Origin: Pseudomonas sp. TH15
GTDB taxonomy: Bacteria > Pseudomonadota > Gammaproteobacteria > Pseudomonadales > Pseudomonadaceae
NCBI RefSeq assembly: GCF_016651105.1
Contig: NZ_JAEKEL010000001.1
Span: 2,346,001-2,410,000 of the forward strand
Direction: 5' to 3'
DNA: 64,000 nt
The notes beneath the pieces were generated by a model. The model was not told the origin of the DNA and did no database searches. It saw nothing but the letters and a program-made list of their open reading frames with translations. Positions 17,871 to 29,600 of this stretch are shown here, in pieces; position 1 is the first letter of the stretch; every line of letters starts with the position of its first letter. A program made the translations under genes and the position numbers.

Positions 17871-19223
17871 ATGAGCGCGCTCTATATGATTGTCGGCACC
17901 CTGGTAGCCTTGGGCGTGCTGGTCACCTTCCACGAATTCGGCCACTTTTGGGTCGCGCGTCGCTGTGGGGTCAAAGTGCTGCGCTTTTCCGTGGGCTTTG
18001 GCATGCCGTTGTTGCGCTGGCATGACAAGCAAGGCACTGAGTTCGTGCTGGCGGCCATCCCGCTGGGCGGCTACGTGAAGATGCTCGACGAGCGCGAAGG
18101 CGAAGTACCCGCCGATCAGCTCGATCAATCCTTCAATCGCAAATCTGTCCGCCAACGCATTGCCATCGTTGCTGCGGGTCCAATCGCCAACTTTCTGCTG
18201 GCGATGGTTTTTTTCTGGGTATTGGCCATGCTCGGCAGCGAGCAGGTACGCCCGATTATCGGCGCCGTCGAGTCGGGCAGCATCGCTGCCAAGGCCGGCT
18301 TGAGCCCGAATCAGGAAATCGTTGCCATCGATGGCGAGCCGACTACCGGGTGGGCGGCCGTTAATTTGCAATTGGTCCGTCGCCTTGGCGAGAGCGGTGC
18401 CTTGCAGTTGCTGGTGCGTGAGCAGGGTTCAACCACCGATTCACCTCGAGAGCTGATGCTGGATCACTGGCTCAAGGGCGCCGATGAGCCGGACCCGATT
18501 CGTTCGCTTGGCATTCGCCCATGGCGTCCGGCGTTACCGCCGATCCTGGCTGAACTCGATTCGAAAGGGCCGGCGCAAGCGGCGGGTCTGAAGACCGGTG
18601 ATCGTCTGTTGACCCTTGATGGCCAGTCGCTCAATGACTGGCAGCAGGTGGTTGATACCGTCCGTATGCATCCGGATACCAAAATCATGCTGCGCGTTGA
18701 GCGCGATGGTGCTCAAATCGACGTCCCTGTGACGCTGGCCGCTCGCGGCGAGAGCAAGGCACCCACGGGTTATCTGGGTGCCGGGGTGAAAGCAGTCGAT
18801 TGGCCACCAGAGATGATTCGTGAGGTCAGCTACGGTCCGCTGGCCGCGATTGGGGAGGGTGCCCGACGCACCTGGACCATGAGTGTACTGACCCTCGATT
18901 CGCTCAAGAAAATGTTGTTCGGCGAGCTCTCGGTAAAAAACTTGAGTGGACCGATAACCATTGCTAAAGTGGCGGGCGCTTCTGCCCAGTCGGGTGTCGC
19001 TGATTTCCTGAATTTCCTTGCTTATCTGAGTATTAGCCTGGGAGTTCTGAATTTGTTGCCCATTCCTGTATTGGATGGGGGACATTTGTTGTTTTATCTG
19101 ATCGAGTGGGTGCGTGGTCGCCCCTTGTCAGATCGGGTGCAGGGTTGGGGGATACAGATCGGCATCAGTTTGGTGGTCGGGGTGATGTTGCTTGCTCTGG
19201 TCAATGATCTGGGTCGACTGTAA
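17871..19223 (+). CDS. rseP: Site-2 intramembrane protease RseP
   Basis: Cleaves the anti-sigma factor within the membrane to release the envelope-stress sigma factor AlgU/RpoE. The 450-residue protein has the zinc motif HEFGH at 21-25 in the first membrane helix, two periplasmic PDZ regions (about 115-190 and 205-290), and the third-helix motif LLPIPVLDGGH. Length is normal. It lies just upstream of bamA, whose unfolded products trigger the same stress response. Confidence 0.97.
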   Translation: MSALYMIVGTLVALGVLVTFHEFGHFWVARRCGVKVLRFSVGFGMPLLRWHDKQGTEFVLAAIPLGGYVKMLDEREGEVPADQLDQSFNRKSVRQRIAIVAAGPIANFLLAMVFFWVLAMLGSEQVRPIIGAVESGSIAAKAGLSPNQEIVAIDGEPTTGWAAVNLQLVRRLGESGALQLLVREQGSTTDSPRELMLDHWLKGADEPDPIRSLGIRPWRPALPPILAELDSKGPAQAAGLKTGDRLLTLDGQSLNDWQQVVDTVRMHPDTKIMLRVERDGAQIDVPVTLAARGESKAPTGYLGAGVKAVDWPPEMIREVSYGPLAAIGEGARRTWTMSVLTLDSLKKMLFGELSVKNLSGPITIAKVAGASAQSGVADFLNFLAYLSISLGVLNLLPIPVLDGGHLLFYLIEWVRGRPLSDRVQGWGIQIGISLVVGVMLLALVNDLGRL

Positions 19224-19297
19224 CGCTTCGCTGAATTGCGAATCTGCCGCATTTTGCGGCAGTTTGTTTATTGCCAGTTGGAATAAGAAAGGACTTC

Positions 19298-21688
19298 ATG
19301 AAACGTCTGCTGCTAACTGCGGTTCTCACCGTATTGATGATCGCCGAAGTTCACGCCGAGTCCTTCACTATCTCTGATATTCGCGTCAATGGCCTCCAGC
19401 GGGTCTCCGCGGGTAGTGTCTTTGGTGCCTTGCCGTTGAACGTCGGCGAACAGGCGGATGATCGTCGCCTGGTGGAATCCACTCGTGCGTTGTTCAAAAC
19501 CGGTTTCTTTCAAGATATCCAGCTGGGTCGCGAAGGCAATGTCCTCGTTATCACGGTAGTCGAGCGTCCTTCGGTCGCGAGTATCGAGATCGACGGTAAC
19601 AAGGCCATCTCCACTGAAGACCTGATGAAGGGCCTCAAGCAATCTGGCCTGGCCGAAGGCGAGATCTTCCAGCGTGCCACCCTCGAAGGTGTGCGTAACG
19701 AGCTGCAGCGCCAGTACGTCGCTCAGGGTCGCTACTCGGCAACTGTCGACACCGAAGTGGTGGCGCAGCCGCGTAACCGCGTCGCGTTGAAGGTCAATAT
19801 CAATGAAGGCACCGTCGCTGCTATCCAGCACATCAACGTGGTGGGTAACACGGTCTTTCCTGATGAAGACCTGATCGACCTGTTCGAACTCAAGACCACC
19901 AACTGGCTGTCGTTCTTCAAGAACGACGACAAGTATGCTCGTGAAAAACTTTCCGGTGACCTGGAGCGTCTGCGCTCCTACTACCTGGACCGCGGCTATA
20001 TCAATATGGATATCGCTTCGACCCAGGTGTCCATCACCCCGGACAAGAAACACGTCTACATCACGGTCAACGTCAACGAAGGCGAGAAGTACACCGTTCG
20101 TGACGTGAAGCTCAGCGGCGACCTGAAAGTGCCTGAAGACCAGGTCAAGTCCCTGCTGCTGGTTCAGAAAGGCCAGGTGTTCTCGCGCAAGCTGATGACC
20201 ACTACCTCGGAACTGATCACTCGTCGTCTCGGTAACGAGGGTTACACCTTCGCCAACGTCAACGGCGTTCCTCAGCCGCACGATGATGACCACACGGTAG
20301 ACATCACTTTCGCTGTTGATCCAGGCAAGCGTGCTTACGTAAACCGTATCAACTTCCGCGGCAACACCAAGTCTGAGGACGAAGTGTTGCGTCGTGAAAT
20401 GCGCCAGATGGAAGGCGGGTGGGCTTCGACCTACCTGATCGACCAATCCAAGACGCGTCTTGAACGTCTGGGCTTCTTCAAGGAAGTTAACGTTGAAACG
20501 CCTGCCGTACCGGGCGTGGATGACCAGGTTGATGTGAACTACAGCGTTGAAGAGCAGGCTTCCGGTTCGATTACCGCCAGTGTCGGTTTCGCCCAGAGCG
20601 CCGGTCTGATCCTCGGTGGTTCGATCACCCAGAACAACTTCCTGGGTACCGGTAACAAGGTCAGCATCGGCCTGACCAAAAGCCAATACCAGACCCGCTA
20701 TAACTTCGGTTATGTCGACCCGTACTGGACTGCTGATGGTGTGAGCCTGGGTTACAACGCGTTCTATCGCACCACTGACTACAAAGACCTCGACGTCAAC
20801 GTTGCAAGCTACGCGGTAGATAGCCTGGGTGCTGGCGTAAGCGTCGGTTATCCGATCAGCGAGACGTCGCGCCTGACCTTCGGCCTGACTGCGCAACAAG
20901 ACAAGATCAAGACAGGTCAGTACACCGTCGACGAAATCTTCGACTTCGTTAACCGCGAAGGCGATAGCTACCTGAACTTCAAGGCTTCGGCCGGCTGGTC
21001 CGAGTCCACCCTGAACAAAGGTGTACTGGCGACCCGTGGTCATTCCCAGAGCTTGACACTGGAAGCCACCACGCCGGGCAGCGACCTGTCGTTCTTCAAA
21101 CTCGACTACCGTGGCCAGTTGTTCCAGCCTCTGAGCGAAAACTACACCGTACGCCTGCACACTGAATTGGGTTATGGCGATGGTTATGGTTCGACAGATG
21201 GCTTGCCATTCTATGAAAACTACTATGCTGGTGGTTTCAACTCGGTTCGTGGTTTCAAGGACAGCACCCTGGGTCCGCGCAGTACTCCAAGCCGTGGTCA
21301 AACTGCCACGGGCAACAACGGAACATTAGCGGACCCGGATCAAGATCCACTGCCATTCGGTGGCAACGTTCTGATTCAAGGTGGTGCAGAGCTTCTGTTC
21401 CCGCTGCCATTCGTCAAGGACCAGCGCTCCCTGCGTACGTCGGTATTCTGGGATGTGGGTAACGTGTTCGATTCCAAGTGCCAACAAGCTACAAACTCTA
21501 ACGGGGTAACACCGTCCAACACGCAGTGCAACGACATCAGCCTGAGCAATATGGCCAGTTCCGTTGGTGTTGGTCTGACTTGGGTCACCGCGCTGGGGCC
21601 TTTGAGTTTCGCGTTGGCCATGCCGGTCAAGAAACCGGATAACGCTGAAACCCAGATTTTCCAATTCTCCCTCGGCCAGACGTTCTAA
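19298..21688 (+). CDS. bamA: Outer-membrane protein assembly factor BamA
   Basis: The essential beta-barrel insertase of the outer membrane. The mature protein follows a 20-residue signal peptide (cleavage after AEVHA). Five POTRA repeats fill roughly residues 21-420, and a 16-strand barrel ends in an aromatic residue (SLGQTF), the expected outer-membrane C-terminal signature. A surface-loop motif VRGF is present (NSVRGFKDSTLGP). The total is 796 residues. The start at 19298 follows AAGAAAGGAC; the frame is open nine codons further upstream but those lie before the signal peptide. Confidence 0.98.
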   Translation: MKRLLLTAVLTVLMIAEVHAESFTISDIRVNGLQRVSAGSVFGALPLNVGEQADDRRLVESTRALFKTGFFQDIQLGREGNVLVITVVERPSVASIEIDGNKAISTEDLMKGLKQSGLAEGEIFQRATLEGVRNELQRQYVAQGRYSATVDTEVVAQPRNRVALKVNINEGTVAAIQHINVVGNTVFPDEDLIDLFELKTTNWLSFFKNDDKYAREKLSGDLERLRSYYLDRGYINMDIASTQVSITPDKKHVYITVNVNEGEKYTVRDVKLSGDLKVPEDQVKSLLLVQKGQVFSRKLMTTTSELITRRLGNEGYTFANVNGVPQPHDDDHTVDITFAVDPGKRAYVNRINFRGNTKSEDEVLRREMRQMEGGWASTYLIDQSKTRLERLGFFKEVNVETPAVPGVDDQVDVNYSVEEQASGSITASVGFAQSAGLILGGSITQNNFLGTGNKVSIGLTKSQYQTRYNFGYVDPYWTADGVSLGYNAFYRTTDYKDLDVNVASYAVDSLGAGVSVGYPISETSRLTFGLTAQQDKIKTGQYTVDEIFDFVNREGDSYLNFKASAGWSESTLNKGVLATRGHSQSLTLEATTPGSDLSFFKLDYRGQLFQPLSENYTVRLHTELGYGDGYGSTDGLPFYENYYAGGFNSVRGFKDSTLGPRSTPSRGQTATGNNGTLADPDQDPLPFGGNVLIQGGAELLFPLPFVKDQRSLRTSVFWDVGNVFDSKCQQATNSNGVTPSNTQCNDISLSNMASSVGVGLTWVTALGPLSFALAMPVKKPDNAETQIFQFSLGQTF

Positions 21689-21733
21689 GCGTCTGACCCA
21701 AGATAACGACAATGGATTTTGTAGGAGTGCATC

Positions 21734-22237
21734 GTGCGTAAGTTGACTCAATTGGTTCTCCTGGCGACCGTACTGGTAGCAGGTCCGGCTTTTGCCGACA
21801 TGAAAATCGCTGTACTGAACTATCAGATGGCCCTGCTGGAATCCGACGCGGCCAAGAAGTACGCCGTGGATGCCGAGAAAAAGTTCGGCCCGCAGCTGAC
21901 CAAGCTCAAGACGCTGGAAAGCAGTGCCAAAGGTATCCAGGACCGTCTGGTAGCCGGTGGCGACAAGATGCAGCAAGGCGAGCGTGAGCGTCTGGAGCTT
22001 GAATTCAAGCAAAAGGCTCGTGACTTCCAGTTCCAGTCCAAGGAATTGAACGAAGCCAAAGCCGTTGCTGACCGTGAAATGCTGAAGCAGCTCAAGCCGA
22101 AACTGGACAGCGCTGTGGAAGAAGTCATCAAAAAAGGTGCTTTTGACCTGGTCTTCGAGCGTGGCGCAGTGATTGATGTCAAACCTCAGTACGACATCAC
22201 TCGCCAGGTTATCGAGCGCATGAATCAGCTGAAGTAA
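21734..22237 (+). CDS. ompH: OmpH/Skp periplasmic chaperone, GTG start
   Basis: A periplasmic holdase that escorts unfolded outer-membrane proteins to the Bam complex. The 167-residue protein has a signal peptide (cleavage after GPAFA, residue 21) followed by DMKIAVLNYQMALLES and long charged helices (tentacles) rich in Lys, Glu and Gln. GTG at 21734 follows GTAGGAG. The lpxD start is 3 bases after its stop. Confidence 0.95.
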   Translation: MRKLTQLVLLATVLVAGPAFADMKIAVLNYQMALLESDAAKKYAVDAEKKFGPQLTKLKTLESSAKGIQDRLVAGGDKMQQGERERLELEFKQKARDFQFQSKELNEAKAVADREMLKQLKPKLDSAVEEVIKKGAFDLVFERGAVIDVKPQYDITRQVIERMNQLK

Positions 22238-22240
22238 TCC

Positions 22241-23296
22241 ATGACAGCGACTATAAAGCTTGGCCAATTGGCCGAGTTCCTCGGCGCCACCCTGAGTGGC
22301 GACCCGGAGAAAGAAATTACTGGGCTAGCCACTTTGCAAGAGGCTGGCCCAGCTCAGTTGAGCTTTCTGGCAAACCCTCAATACCGTAAATACCTGGCGG
22401 ACAGTCAGGCCGCAGCCCTGTTGCTGAAGGCCGCTGACGCTGAAGGTTTTGTCGGTAATGCGCTGATCGTGCCTGATCCGTACTTGGCTTACGCGCGAAT
22501 TTCCCACCTGTTCGATCCCAAGCCAAAGGCGGCTGCCGGTATTCATCCGACAGCGGTGGTGGCAGCGGACGCGGTGGTTGATCCGGCGGCGAGCATCGGT
22601 GCCTTTGCGGTGATTGAAAGTGCGGCGCGAATTGCTGCGGGTGTGACCGTCGGGGCTCATTGCTTCATCGGCGCTCGCTGCGAGATCGGTGAGGGCGGCT
22701 GGCTGGCTCCACGGGTCACGCTGTATCACGATGTGCGTATCGGCAAGCGTGTAGTGATTCAGTCGGGTGCCGTACTCGGTGGCGAAGGTTTCGGTTTTGC
22801 CAACGAGAAAGGTGTCTGGCAGAAAATTGCCCAGATCGGTGGCGTGCTGGTGGGTGACGACGTGGAGATTGGCGTGAATACCGCCGTCGACCGTGGCGCA
22901 CTGGCTGATACCATCCTCGGCAACGGTGTGAAGCTCGACAATCAGATTCAGATTGCTCACAACGTCCAGGTTGGAGATCACACCGCCATGGCGGCGTGCG
23001 TAGGTATCTCCGGCAGCACCAAGATAGGCAAGCATTGCATGCTGGCCGGTGGCGTCGGGCTGGTGGGGCATATCGAAGTTTGTGACAACGTTTTCCTGAC
23101 CGGGATGACCATGGTGACCCATTCGATTACCGAGCCGGGTTCCTATTCTTCCGGTACAGCCATGCAACCGGCTGCCGAGTGGCGCAAAAGCGCGGCACGC
23201 ATCCGTCAGCTCGATGACATCGCGCGGCGTCTGCGACAGCTGGAAAAGCGTGTAGGGGAAGTGACCCCTGACGGTAATGCTTCATCAGATGGCTGA
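22241..23296 (+). CDS. lpxD: UDP-3-O-(3-hydroxyacyl)glucosamine N-acyltransferase
   Basis: The third step of lipid A synthesis. The 351-residue protein has an N-terminal uridine-binding domain (residues 1-100), then a left-handed beta-helix of hexapeptide repeats. The catalytic His is in [19 protein letters not shown]-terminal helix ([18 protein letters not shown]) matches the ACP-contact extension of LpxD. Confidence 0.97.
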   Translation: MTATIKLGQLAEFLGATLSGDPEKEITGLATLQEAGPAQLSFLANPQYRKYLADSQAAALLLKAADAEGFVGNALIVPDPYLAYARISHLFDPKPKAAAGIHPTAVVAADAVVDPAASIGAFAVIESAARIAAGVTVGAHCFIGARCEIGEGGWLAPRVTLYHDVRIGKRVVIQSGAVLGGEGFGFANEKGVWQKIAQIGGVLVGDDVEIGVNTAVDRGALADTILGNGVKLDNQIQIAHNVQVGDHTAMAACVGISGSTKIGKHCMLAGGVGLVGHIEVCDNVFLTGMTMVTHSITEPGSYSSGTAMQPAAEWRKSAARIRQLDDIARRLRQLEKRVGEVTPDGNASSDG

Positions 23297-23405
23297 TACC
23301 ATTTTCCATATCAAGTAAGCACAGCCGCTAGACTGCCTCCTTGATTTGCTAGAGGGGCGCGCTTCAGTCGCGCGCTTCCAATCTTTACATAGGCTTCCCC
23401 CCGAA

Positions 23406-23846
23406 ATGATGGACATCAACGAGATTCGCGAATACCTGCCTCACCGTTACCCGTTCCTGCTGGTGGACCGGGTTGTGGATCTGGATGTGGAAGGCAAGCG
23501 CATTCGCGCCTACAAGAATGTCAGCATCAACGAGCCGTTCTTCAATGGTCACTTCCCTGCGCATCCAATCATGCCAGGCGTGCTGATCATCGAAGCGATG
23601 GCTCAGGCTGCCGGGATCCTTGGTTTCAAGATGCTGGACCTGAAACCGGCCGATGGCACCCTGTACTACTTCGTAGGCTCGGACAAACTGCGTTTCCGTC
23701 AGCCGGTCAAGCCAGGCGACCAGTTGATCCTTGAAGCCACGTTCATCAGCTGCAAGCGCAAGATCTGGAAGTTTGAATGCCAGGCATCGGTGGACGGCAA
23801 GCCGGTATGCTCGGCCGAGATCATCTGTGCGGAACAAAAAGTATGA
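23406..23846 (+). CDS. fabZ: 3-hydroxyacyl-ACP dehydratase FabZ
   Basis: The dehydratase of fatty acid elongation, drawing on the same 3-hydroxyacyl-ACP pool as LpxA. The 146-residue hotdog-fold protein has the catalytic His in [13 protein letters not shown] and the Glu in IIEAMAQ. The start is the first of two adjacent ATGs at 23406; the frame is open to 23346 but that segment includes a GCGCGC hairpin in the lpxD-fabZ gap. Its stop overlaps lpxA by 4 bases. Confidence 0.97.
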   Translation: MMDINEIREYLPHRYPFLLVDRVVDLDVEGKRIRAYKNVSINEPFFNGHFPAHPIMPGVLIIEAMAQAAGILGFKMLDLKPADGTLYYFVGSDKLRFRQPVKPGDQLILEATFISCKRKIWKFECQASVDGKPVCSAEIICAEQKV

Positions 23847-24619
23847 GTTTGATTGACCCTCGCGCAATCATCGATCCGACGGCCATCCTGGCCGACGGCG
23901 TCGAGGTCGGCCCTTGGTCGATCGTCGGCGCAGGTGTGGAAATCGGCGAGGGAACAGTGATCGGGCCGCATGTGATTCTCAAGGGCCCGACCCGAATCGG
24001 TAAGCACAACCGCATCTACCAGTTTTCCTCGGTAGGTGAGGACACGCCCGATCTGAAATACAAAGGCGAAGAAACCCGCCTGGTCATCGGTGATCACAAC
24101 GTCATCCGCGAAGGCGTAACGATTCACCGCGGCACCGTGCAGGACCGTTCGGAAACCACTCTGGGCGATCACAACCTGATCATGGCCTATGCCCACATTG
24201 GCCATGACAGCGTTATTGGCAACAATTGCATCCTGGTCAATAACACTGCGTTGGCTGGCCACGTGCACGTTGAAGACTGGGCGATCCTTTCCGGTTTCAC
24301 TCTGGTTCACCAGTATTGCCATATTGGCGCCCACAGCTTTTCCGGCATGGGCACCGCCATCGGCAAGGACGTCCCGGCGTACGTCACGGTATTCGGTAAC
24401 CCTGCCGAAGCCCGTAGCATGAACTTTGAAGGGATGCGTCGTCGCGGTTTCAGCGAAGACGCCATCCACGCCCTGCGTCGTGCCTACAAGGTGGTTTACC
24501 GCCAGGGCCTGACGGTCGAACAGGCGCTCGCCGAACTGGCCGAACCCTCGGCACAGTTTCCGGAAGTCGCGGTATTCCGTGATTCCATCCAGTCTTCGAC
24601 TCGCGGCATCACTCGTTAA
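23843..24619 (+). CDS. lpxA: UDP-GlcNAc 3-O-acyltransferase
   Basis: The first step of lipid A synthesis, using 3-hydroxyacyl-ACP. The 258-residue left-handed beta-helix protein starts [14 protein letters not shown] and has the catalytic His in [15 protein letters not shown]. The C-terminal helical part is complete. The start overlaps fabZ (ATGA), so fatty-acid and lipid A flow are translationally linked. Confidence 0.97.
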   Translation: MSLIDPRAIIDPTAILADGVEVGPWSIVGAGVEIGEGTVIGPHVILKGPTRIGKHNRIYQFSSVGEDTPDLKYKGEETRLVIGDHNVIREGVTIHRGTVQDRSETTLGDHNLIMAYAHIGHDSVIGNNCILVNNTALAGHVHVEDWAILSGFTLVHQYCHIGAHSFSGMGTAIGKDVPAYVTVFGNPAEARSMNFEGMRRRGFSEDAIHALRRAYKVVYRQGLTVEQALAELAEPSAQFPEVAVFRDSIQSSTRGITR

Positions 24620-24621
24620 TC

Positions 24622-25752
24622 ATGGCTAATCTGCGTATTGCGCTGGTAGCGGGTGAGGCTTCCGGTGACATTCTGGGCGCCGGTCTGATGCGTGCACTCA
24701 AGGCGCAGCACCCGGCGGTGGAGTTCATTGGTGTCGGCGGTCCGCTGATGCAGGCCGAAGGTCTGACCTCGTACTTCCCGATGGAACGCCTTTCGGTCAT
24801 GGGCCTGGTTGAGGTGCTGGGTCGATTGCGTGAGCTGCTGGCTCGGCGCAAGAAGCTGGTCGCGGACCTGATCGCCGAGAAACCGGACGTGTTCATCGGC
24901 ATCGATGCCCCGGACTTCAACCTCAATATCGAACTCAAGCTGCGTCAGGCCGGGATCAAGACTGTGCATTACGTCAGCCCGTCGGTCTGGGCCTGGCGGC
25001 AGAAGCGGGTGCTGAAGATTCGCGAAGGCTGCGACCTGATGCTGACGCTGTTCCCGTTCGAAGCCAAATTCTACGAAGAGAAGGGCGTGCCGGTGCGGTT
25101 TGTCGGGCATTCCCTGGCTGATGCGATTCCGCTTGAAGCCGATCGCGCGGCGGCGCGGGCTGAACTGGGTTTGCCAGACGGTCCGTTAGTCGCGCTGATG
25201 CCTGGCAGCCGTGGTGGTGAAGTGGGCCGTCTCGGTGCGTTGTTCCTTGATACCGCCGAGCGCCTGCAGGCCCTGCGTCCCGGCATTCGGTTCGTCATGC
25301 CATGCGCGAGCCCCGAACGCCGTGCCCAGCTCGAAGAGCTGCTGGCCGGGCGCGATCTGCCGCTGACCCTGCTCGATGGCAAGTCTCATCTGGCCCTGGC
25401 AGCCTGCGATGCGGTGTTGATCGCCTCCGGAACGGCGACGCTTGAAGCGTTGTTGTACAAACGCCCGATGGTGGTTGCCTATCGCCTGGCGCCGCTGACG
25501 TTCTGGATTCTCAAGCGCATGGTGAAAAGCCCTTACGTCTCGTTGCCGAACTTGCTGGCCCAGCGCCTGTTGGTGCCTGAGTTGTTGCAGGACGATGCGA
25601 CCGTCGAAGCCCTGGCCCAGACCTTGTCTCCGTTGATCGAGGGTGGCGAAGAGCAGACTCGCGGCTTCGATGAAATTCACCGGGCCCTGCGTCTGGATGC
25701 CTCCAACCAGGCGGCAGATGCCGTACTGAACCTGATCGGCAAAATACAATGA
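24622..25752 (+). CDS. lpxB: Lipid A disaccharide synthase
   Basis: Condenses UDP-2,3-diacylglucosamine with lipid X. The 376-residue GT19 glycosyltransferase starts [20 protein letters not shown] and has the family motif [13 protein letters not shown] and the nucleotide region [14 protein letters not shown]. It overlaps rnhB by 4 bases. Confidence 0.97.
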   Translation: MANLRIALVAGEASGDILGAGLMRALKAQHPAVEFIGVGGPLMQAEGLTSYFPMERLSVMGLVEVLGRLRELLARRKKLVADLIAEKPDVFIGIDAPDFNLNIELKLRQAGIKTVHYVSPSVWAWRQKRVLKIREGCDLMLTLFPFEAKFYEEKGVPVRFVGHSLADAIPLEADRAAARAELGLPDGPLVALMPGSRGGEVGRLGALFLDTAERLQALRPGIRFVMPCASPERRAQLEELLAGRDLPLTLLDGKSHLALAACDAVLIASGTATLEALLYKRPMVVAYRLAPLTFWILKRMVKSPYVSLPNLLAQRLLVPELLQDDATVEALAQTLSPLIEGGEEQTRGFDEIHRALRLDASNQAADAVLNLIGKIQ

Positions 25753-26387
25753 GCAAAACTATGCAGATGGGCCTCGACTTCACACTGGTCGCCGAACTGG
25801 AAGAGCTGGTTGCCGGTGTCGACGAAGTCGGTCGCGGCCCGCTCTGCGGCGCCGTGGTCACCGCTGCGGTGATCCTCGACCCGAACCGGCCGATCCTGGG
25901 GCTGAACGACTCGAAGAAGCTCACCGAAGCCCGCCGCGAAAAGCTCTACGACGAAATCTGCGAAAAGGCCTTGAGCTGGTGCATCGCTCGGGCCGAAGTC
26001 GAAGAAATCGACGAACTGAACATCCTGCATGCCACGATGTTGGCCATGCAGCGCGCCATCGAAGGCCTGCACATTCAGCCGAAACTGGCGATGATCGACG
26101 GCAACCGCTGCCCGAAACTGTCCATGCGCTCCGAAGCCGTGGTCAAGGGCGATAGCAAGGTGCCGGCCATCGCCGCCGCGTCGATCCTGGCCAAGGTCAG
26201 TCGCGACCGTGAAATGGCCGCATTCGAATTGATTTACCCGGGTTACGGGATCGGTGGCCACAAAGGCTACCCGACGCCCGTTCATCTGGAAGCCTTGGCA
26301 CGTTTGGGGCCTACCCCGATTCACCGCCGCTCGTTCGCCCCGGTCCGCCTGGCTTATGAGGCGCGGGAAAGTCTGATCGAGAGTTAG
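25749..26387 (+). CDS. rnhB: Ribonuclease HII
   Basis: Removes ribonucleotides from DNA. The 212-residue protein has the catalytic DE pair in [17 protein letters not shown] and the later acidic residues (MIDGNRCP and KVSRDREM). The ATG at 25749 overlaps lpxB; a second in-frame ATG six codons on is also possible. Confidence 0.96.
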   Translation: MSKTMQMGLDFTLVAELEELVAGVDEVGRGPLCGAVVTAAVILDPNRPILGLNDSKKLTEARREKLYDEICEKALSWCIARAEVEEIDELNILHATMLAMQRAIEGLHIQPKLAMIDGNRCPKLSMRSEAVVKGDSKVPAIAAASILAKVSRDREMAAFELIYPGYGIGGHKGYPTPVHLEALARLGPTPIHRRSFAPVRLAYEARESLIES

Positions 26388-26408
26388 TCGCGAGGCTGAT
26401 GTTTTTTC

Positions 26409-26574
26409 CAAGGCCCGGTACAATCCGGCGATTTAAAGCGTCACGAGCGCAGGTAAGACAAGGCGAACGGCAGCGAGAAAGCGGAGTTGACGTTAGTCAA
26501 TGAGCATTTCGAGTTGCCGTTCAACGCTGGATTACCAAGCGCAGTAGCTTTAAACGCCGGATTTCCGGGCCTTG
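26409..26574. repeat. 166-bp imperfect palindromic element upstream of dnaE
   Basis: The left end CAAGGCCCGGTACAATCCGG and the right end CCGGATTTCCGGGCCTTG are inverted copies with a few mismatches. The symmetry continues inward (GAACGGCAGCGAGAAAG against CATTTCGAGTTGCCGTTC) to a central TTGAC GTTA GTCAA. It has no coding capacity of note. Similar AGCGAGAAAGCGGAGTT sequences are, to my knowledge, scattered in Pseudomonas intergenic regions. It could be a MITE-like element and may contain or modulate the dnaE promoter. Confidence 0.7.
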
Positions 26575-26603
26575 TTGTTTTCACGTTTACAGACAGGATC
26601 ACT

Positions 26604-29600
26604 ATGCCGGCTTCATTCGTTCATCTACGCCTGCACACTGAATACTCCCTGGTCGACGGTCTGGTGCGGATCAAACCGCTGGTCAAGACCCTGGTCGGCA
26701 TGAACATGCCTGCCGTGGCGGTCACTGACCAGAACAACATGTGTTCCCTGGTCAAATTCTATAAAGCTTCGATGGGCGCGGGCATCAAGCCTATCTGCGG
26801 CGCCGACCTGTGGCTGTCGAACAAGGATCCGGATAATGCCCTGAGCCGGATCAGCCTGCTGGCGATGAACGCCGTGGGTTATCGCAACCTCACCGAACTG
26901 ATTTCCCGCGGCTTCATCGACGGCCAGCGCAACGGCTCGATCATCATCGAGCGCGAGTGGGTGGCCGAAGCCAGCGAAGGCTTGATCATGCTGTCGGCGG
27001 CGAAGGAAGGCGAAATCGGCCTGGCCATGCTTAGCGGCAATCCGGTTGAAGCGGAAACCCTCGCTCGCGAATGGATGACGGTATTCCCGGATCGCTTTTA
27101 TCTGGAAATCCAGCGCACCAACCGCCCCAACGATGAAGAGCAACTGCACGGTGCCGTGGCCCTGGCCGAGAAAATCGGCGCTCCGCTGGTCGCAACCAAC
27201 GATGTGCGCTTCATCAAACAGGAAGACTTCGCGGCCCACGAAACCCGCGTTTGCATCGGTGAGGGTCGGGCCCTCGACGATCCGCGGCGTTCGAAGAACT
27301 ACAGCGATCAGCAGTACCTCAAAAGCGCCGAGGAAATGGCCGAGCTGTTCAGCGATATTCCCGAGGCGCTGGAAAACACCGTCGAGATCGCCAAGCGCTG
27401 CAACATCGAAGTGAAGCTGGGCAAGCACTTCCTGCCCAACTTCCCGATCCCCGATGGCATGACCATCGACGAGTATTTCCGCAAGGTGTCCTTCGATGGC
27501 CTGGAAGAACGCCTGAGCGTTCTGCTGCCCAAGGACACCACCGAAGACTACGAAGCCAAGCGTCAGGTCTACGTTGATCGGCTGAATTTCGAACTGGATA
27601 TCATCATCCAGATGGGCTTCCCCGGTTACTTCCTGATCGTGATGGACTTTATCCAGTGGGCCAAGAGCAACGGCGTGCCGGTAGGTCCGGGTCGGGGGTC
27701 GGGTGCCGGGTCGCTGGTGGCCTATGTACAGAAGATCACCGACCTCGATCCACTGGAATATGACCTGCTGTTCGAACGTTTCCTTAACCCGGAACGGGTA
27801 TCGATGCCCGACTTCGACGTCGACTTCTGCATGGACGGGCGTGACCGGGTTATTGAATACGTGGCCGAGAAATACGGCCGCAACGCGGTAAGCCAGATCA
27901 TCACCTTCGGTTCCATGGCCGCCAAAGCGGTGGTGCGTGACGTTGCGCGGGTGCAGGGCAAGTCCTACGGCCTGGCGGATCGTCTGTCGAAGATGATTCC
28001 GTTCGAAGTCGGCATGACCCTGGAAAAAGCCTACGAGCAGGAAGAGATCCTGCGTGACTTCATCAAGGTCGATGAAGAGGCTGCCGAAATCTGGGAAATG
28101 GCCCGCAAGCTCGAAGGCGTTGTGCGTAACGTCGGTAAACACGCCGGTGGCGTGGTGATCGCGCCGACCAAGCTGACCGACTTCTCGCCGATCTATTGCG
28201 ACGAGGCCGGTGATGGCCTGGTAACCCAGTTCGACAAGGACGACGTTGAGGCTGCCGGTCTGGTGAAGTTCGACTTCCTCGGTCTGCGGACCCTGACGGT
28301 CATCGACTGGGCGCTGAAAACCATCAACCGCGATCGCGCCAAGGTTGATGAGCCGCCACTGGACATCGCGTTCATCCCGCTGGACGACAAACCGACCTAC
28401 ACGCTGCTGCAAAAAGCCGAAACCACGGCGGTGTTCCAGCTCGAGTCCCGGGGCATGAAAGAGCTGATCAAAAAGCTCAAGCCCGACTGCCTGGAAGACT
28501 TGATCGCACTCGTGGCCCTGTTCCGTCCGGGCCCGCTGCAGTCAGGCATGGTGGACGACTTTATCAACCGTAAGCACGGTCGCGCTGAACTGGCGTACCC
28601 GCACTCGGACTACCAGTACGAAGGCCTCAAGCCGGTATTGGCGCCGACTTACGGCATCATCCTGTATCAGGAACAGGTGATGCAGATTGCCCAGGTCATG
28701 GCCGGTTACACCCTCGGTGGTGCGGACATGCTGCGTCGGGCCATGGGTAAGAAAAAACCCGAAGAAATGGCCAAGCAACGCGGTGGTTTCATTGAAGGCT
28801 GCACCGCTAACAACATCGATCCGGACCTGTCCGGTAACATTTTCGACCTGGTGGAAAAATTCGCCGGTTACGGTTTCAACAAATCTCACTCGGCTGCTTA
28901 TGGCCTGGTGTCATACCAAACGGCGTGGCTGAAAACCCACTACCCGGCGCCGTTCATGGCCGCGGTACTGTCGGCGGATATGCACAACACCGACAAGGTC
29001 GTGACCTTGATCGAAGAAATTCGCACCATGAAGCTGCGTCTCGACGCGCCGGATGTGAATACTTCGGAATTCAAGTTCACGGTGAACGACGAAGGCCGGA
29101 TCATTTACGGCCTCGGCGCGATCAAAGGTGTGGGTGAAGGTCCGGTGGAGGCGATCACCGAGGCGCGTCAAGCGGGTCCGTTCAAGGATCTGTTCGACTT
29201 CTGCGCCCGTGTCGACCTCAAGCGTATCAACAAGCGGACCCTGGACGGTTTGATCCGCAGCGGTGCGCTGGATCGTCTCGGTCCTTACTTCCATGACGAG
29301 CAGAAAGCCTACCAGGCCAACATCGACCGTAACCGGGCGGTCTTGCTGAATGCCATGGAAGGGGCGATCAAGGCAGCCGAACAAACCGCGCGTACCAAAG
29401 ACAGCGGTCACGTCGATCTGTTTGGCGGCTTGTTCGTCGAAGAAGACGCCGATGTCTACGCCAATCACCGCAAGGCCAAGGAACTGACCCTCAAGGAACG
29501 CCTGAAGGGCGAGAAAGACACCTTGGGCCTGTACCTGACCGGTCACCCGATCGACGAATACGAAGGCGAGATCCGCCGTTTCGCCCGCCAGCGCATCATC

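Noticed and set aside
16545..18371. 608-codon minus-strand open frame across cdsA, dxr and rseP
   Set aside because: It covers parts of three certain genes in the opposite direction and has no family features.
19313..21301. 662-codon minus-strand open frame opposite bamA
   Set aside because: Shadow of BamA; the codon bias of the plus strand is strong and consistent throughout.
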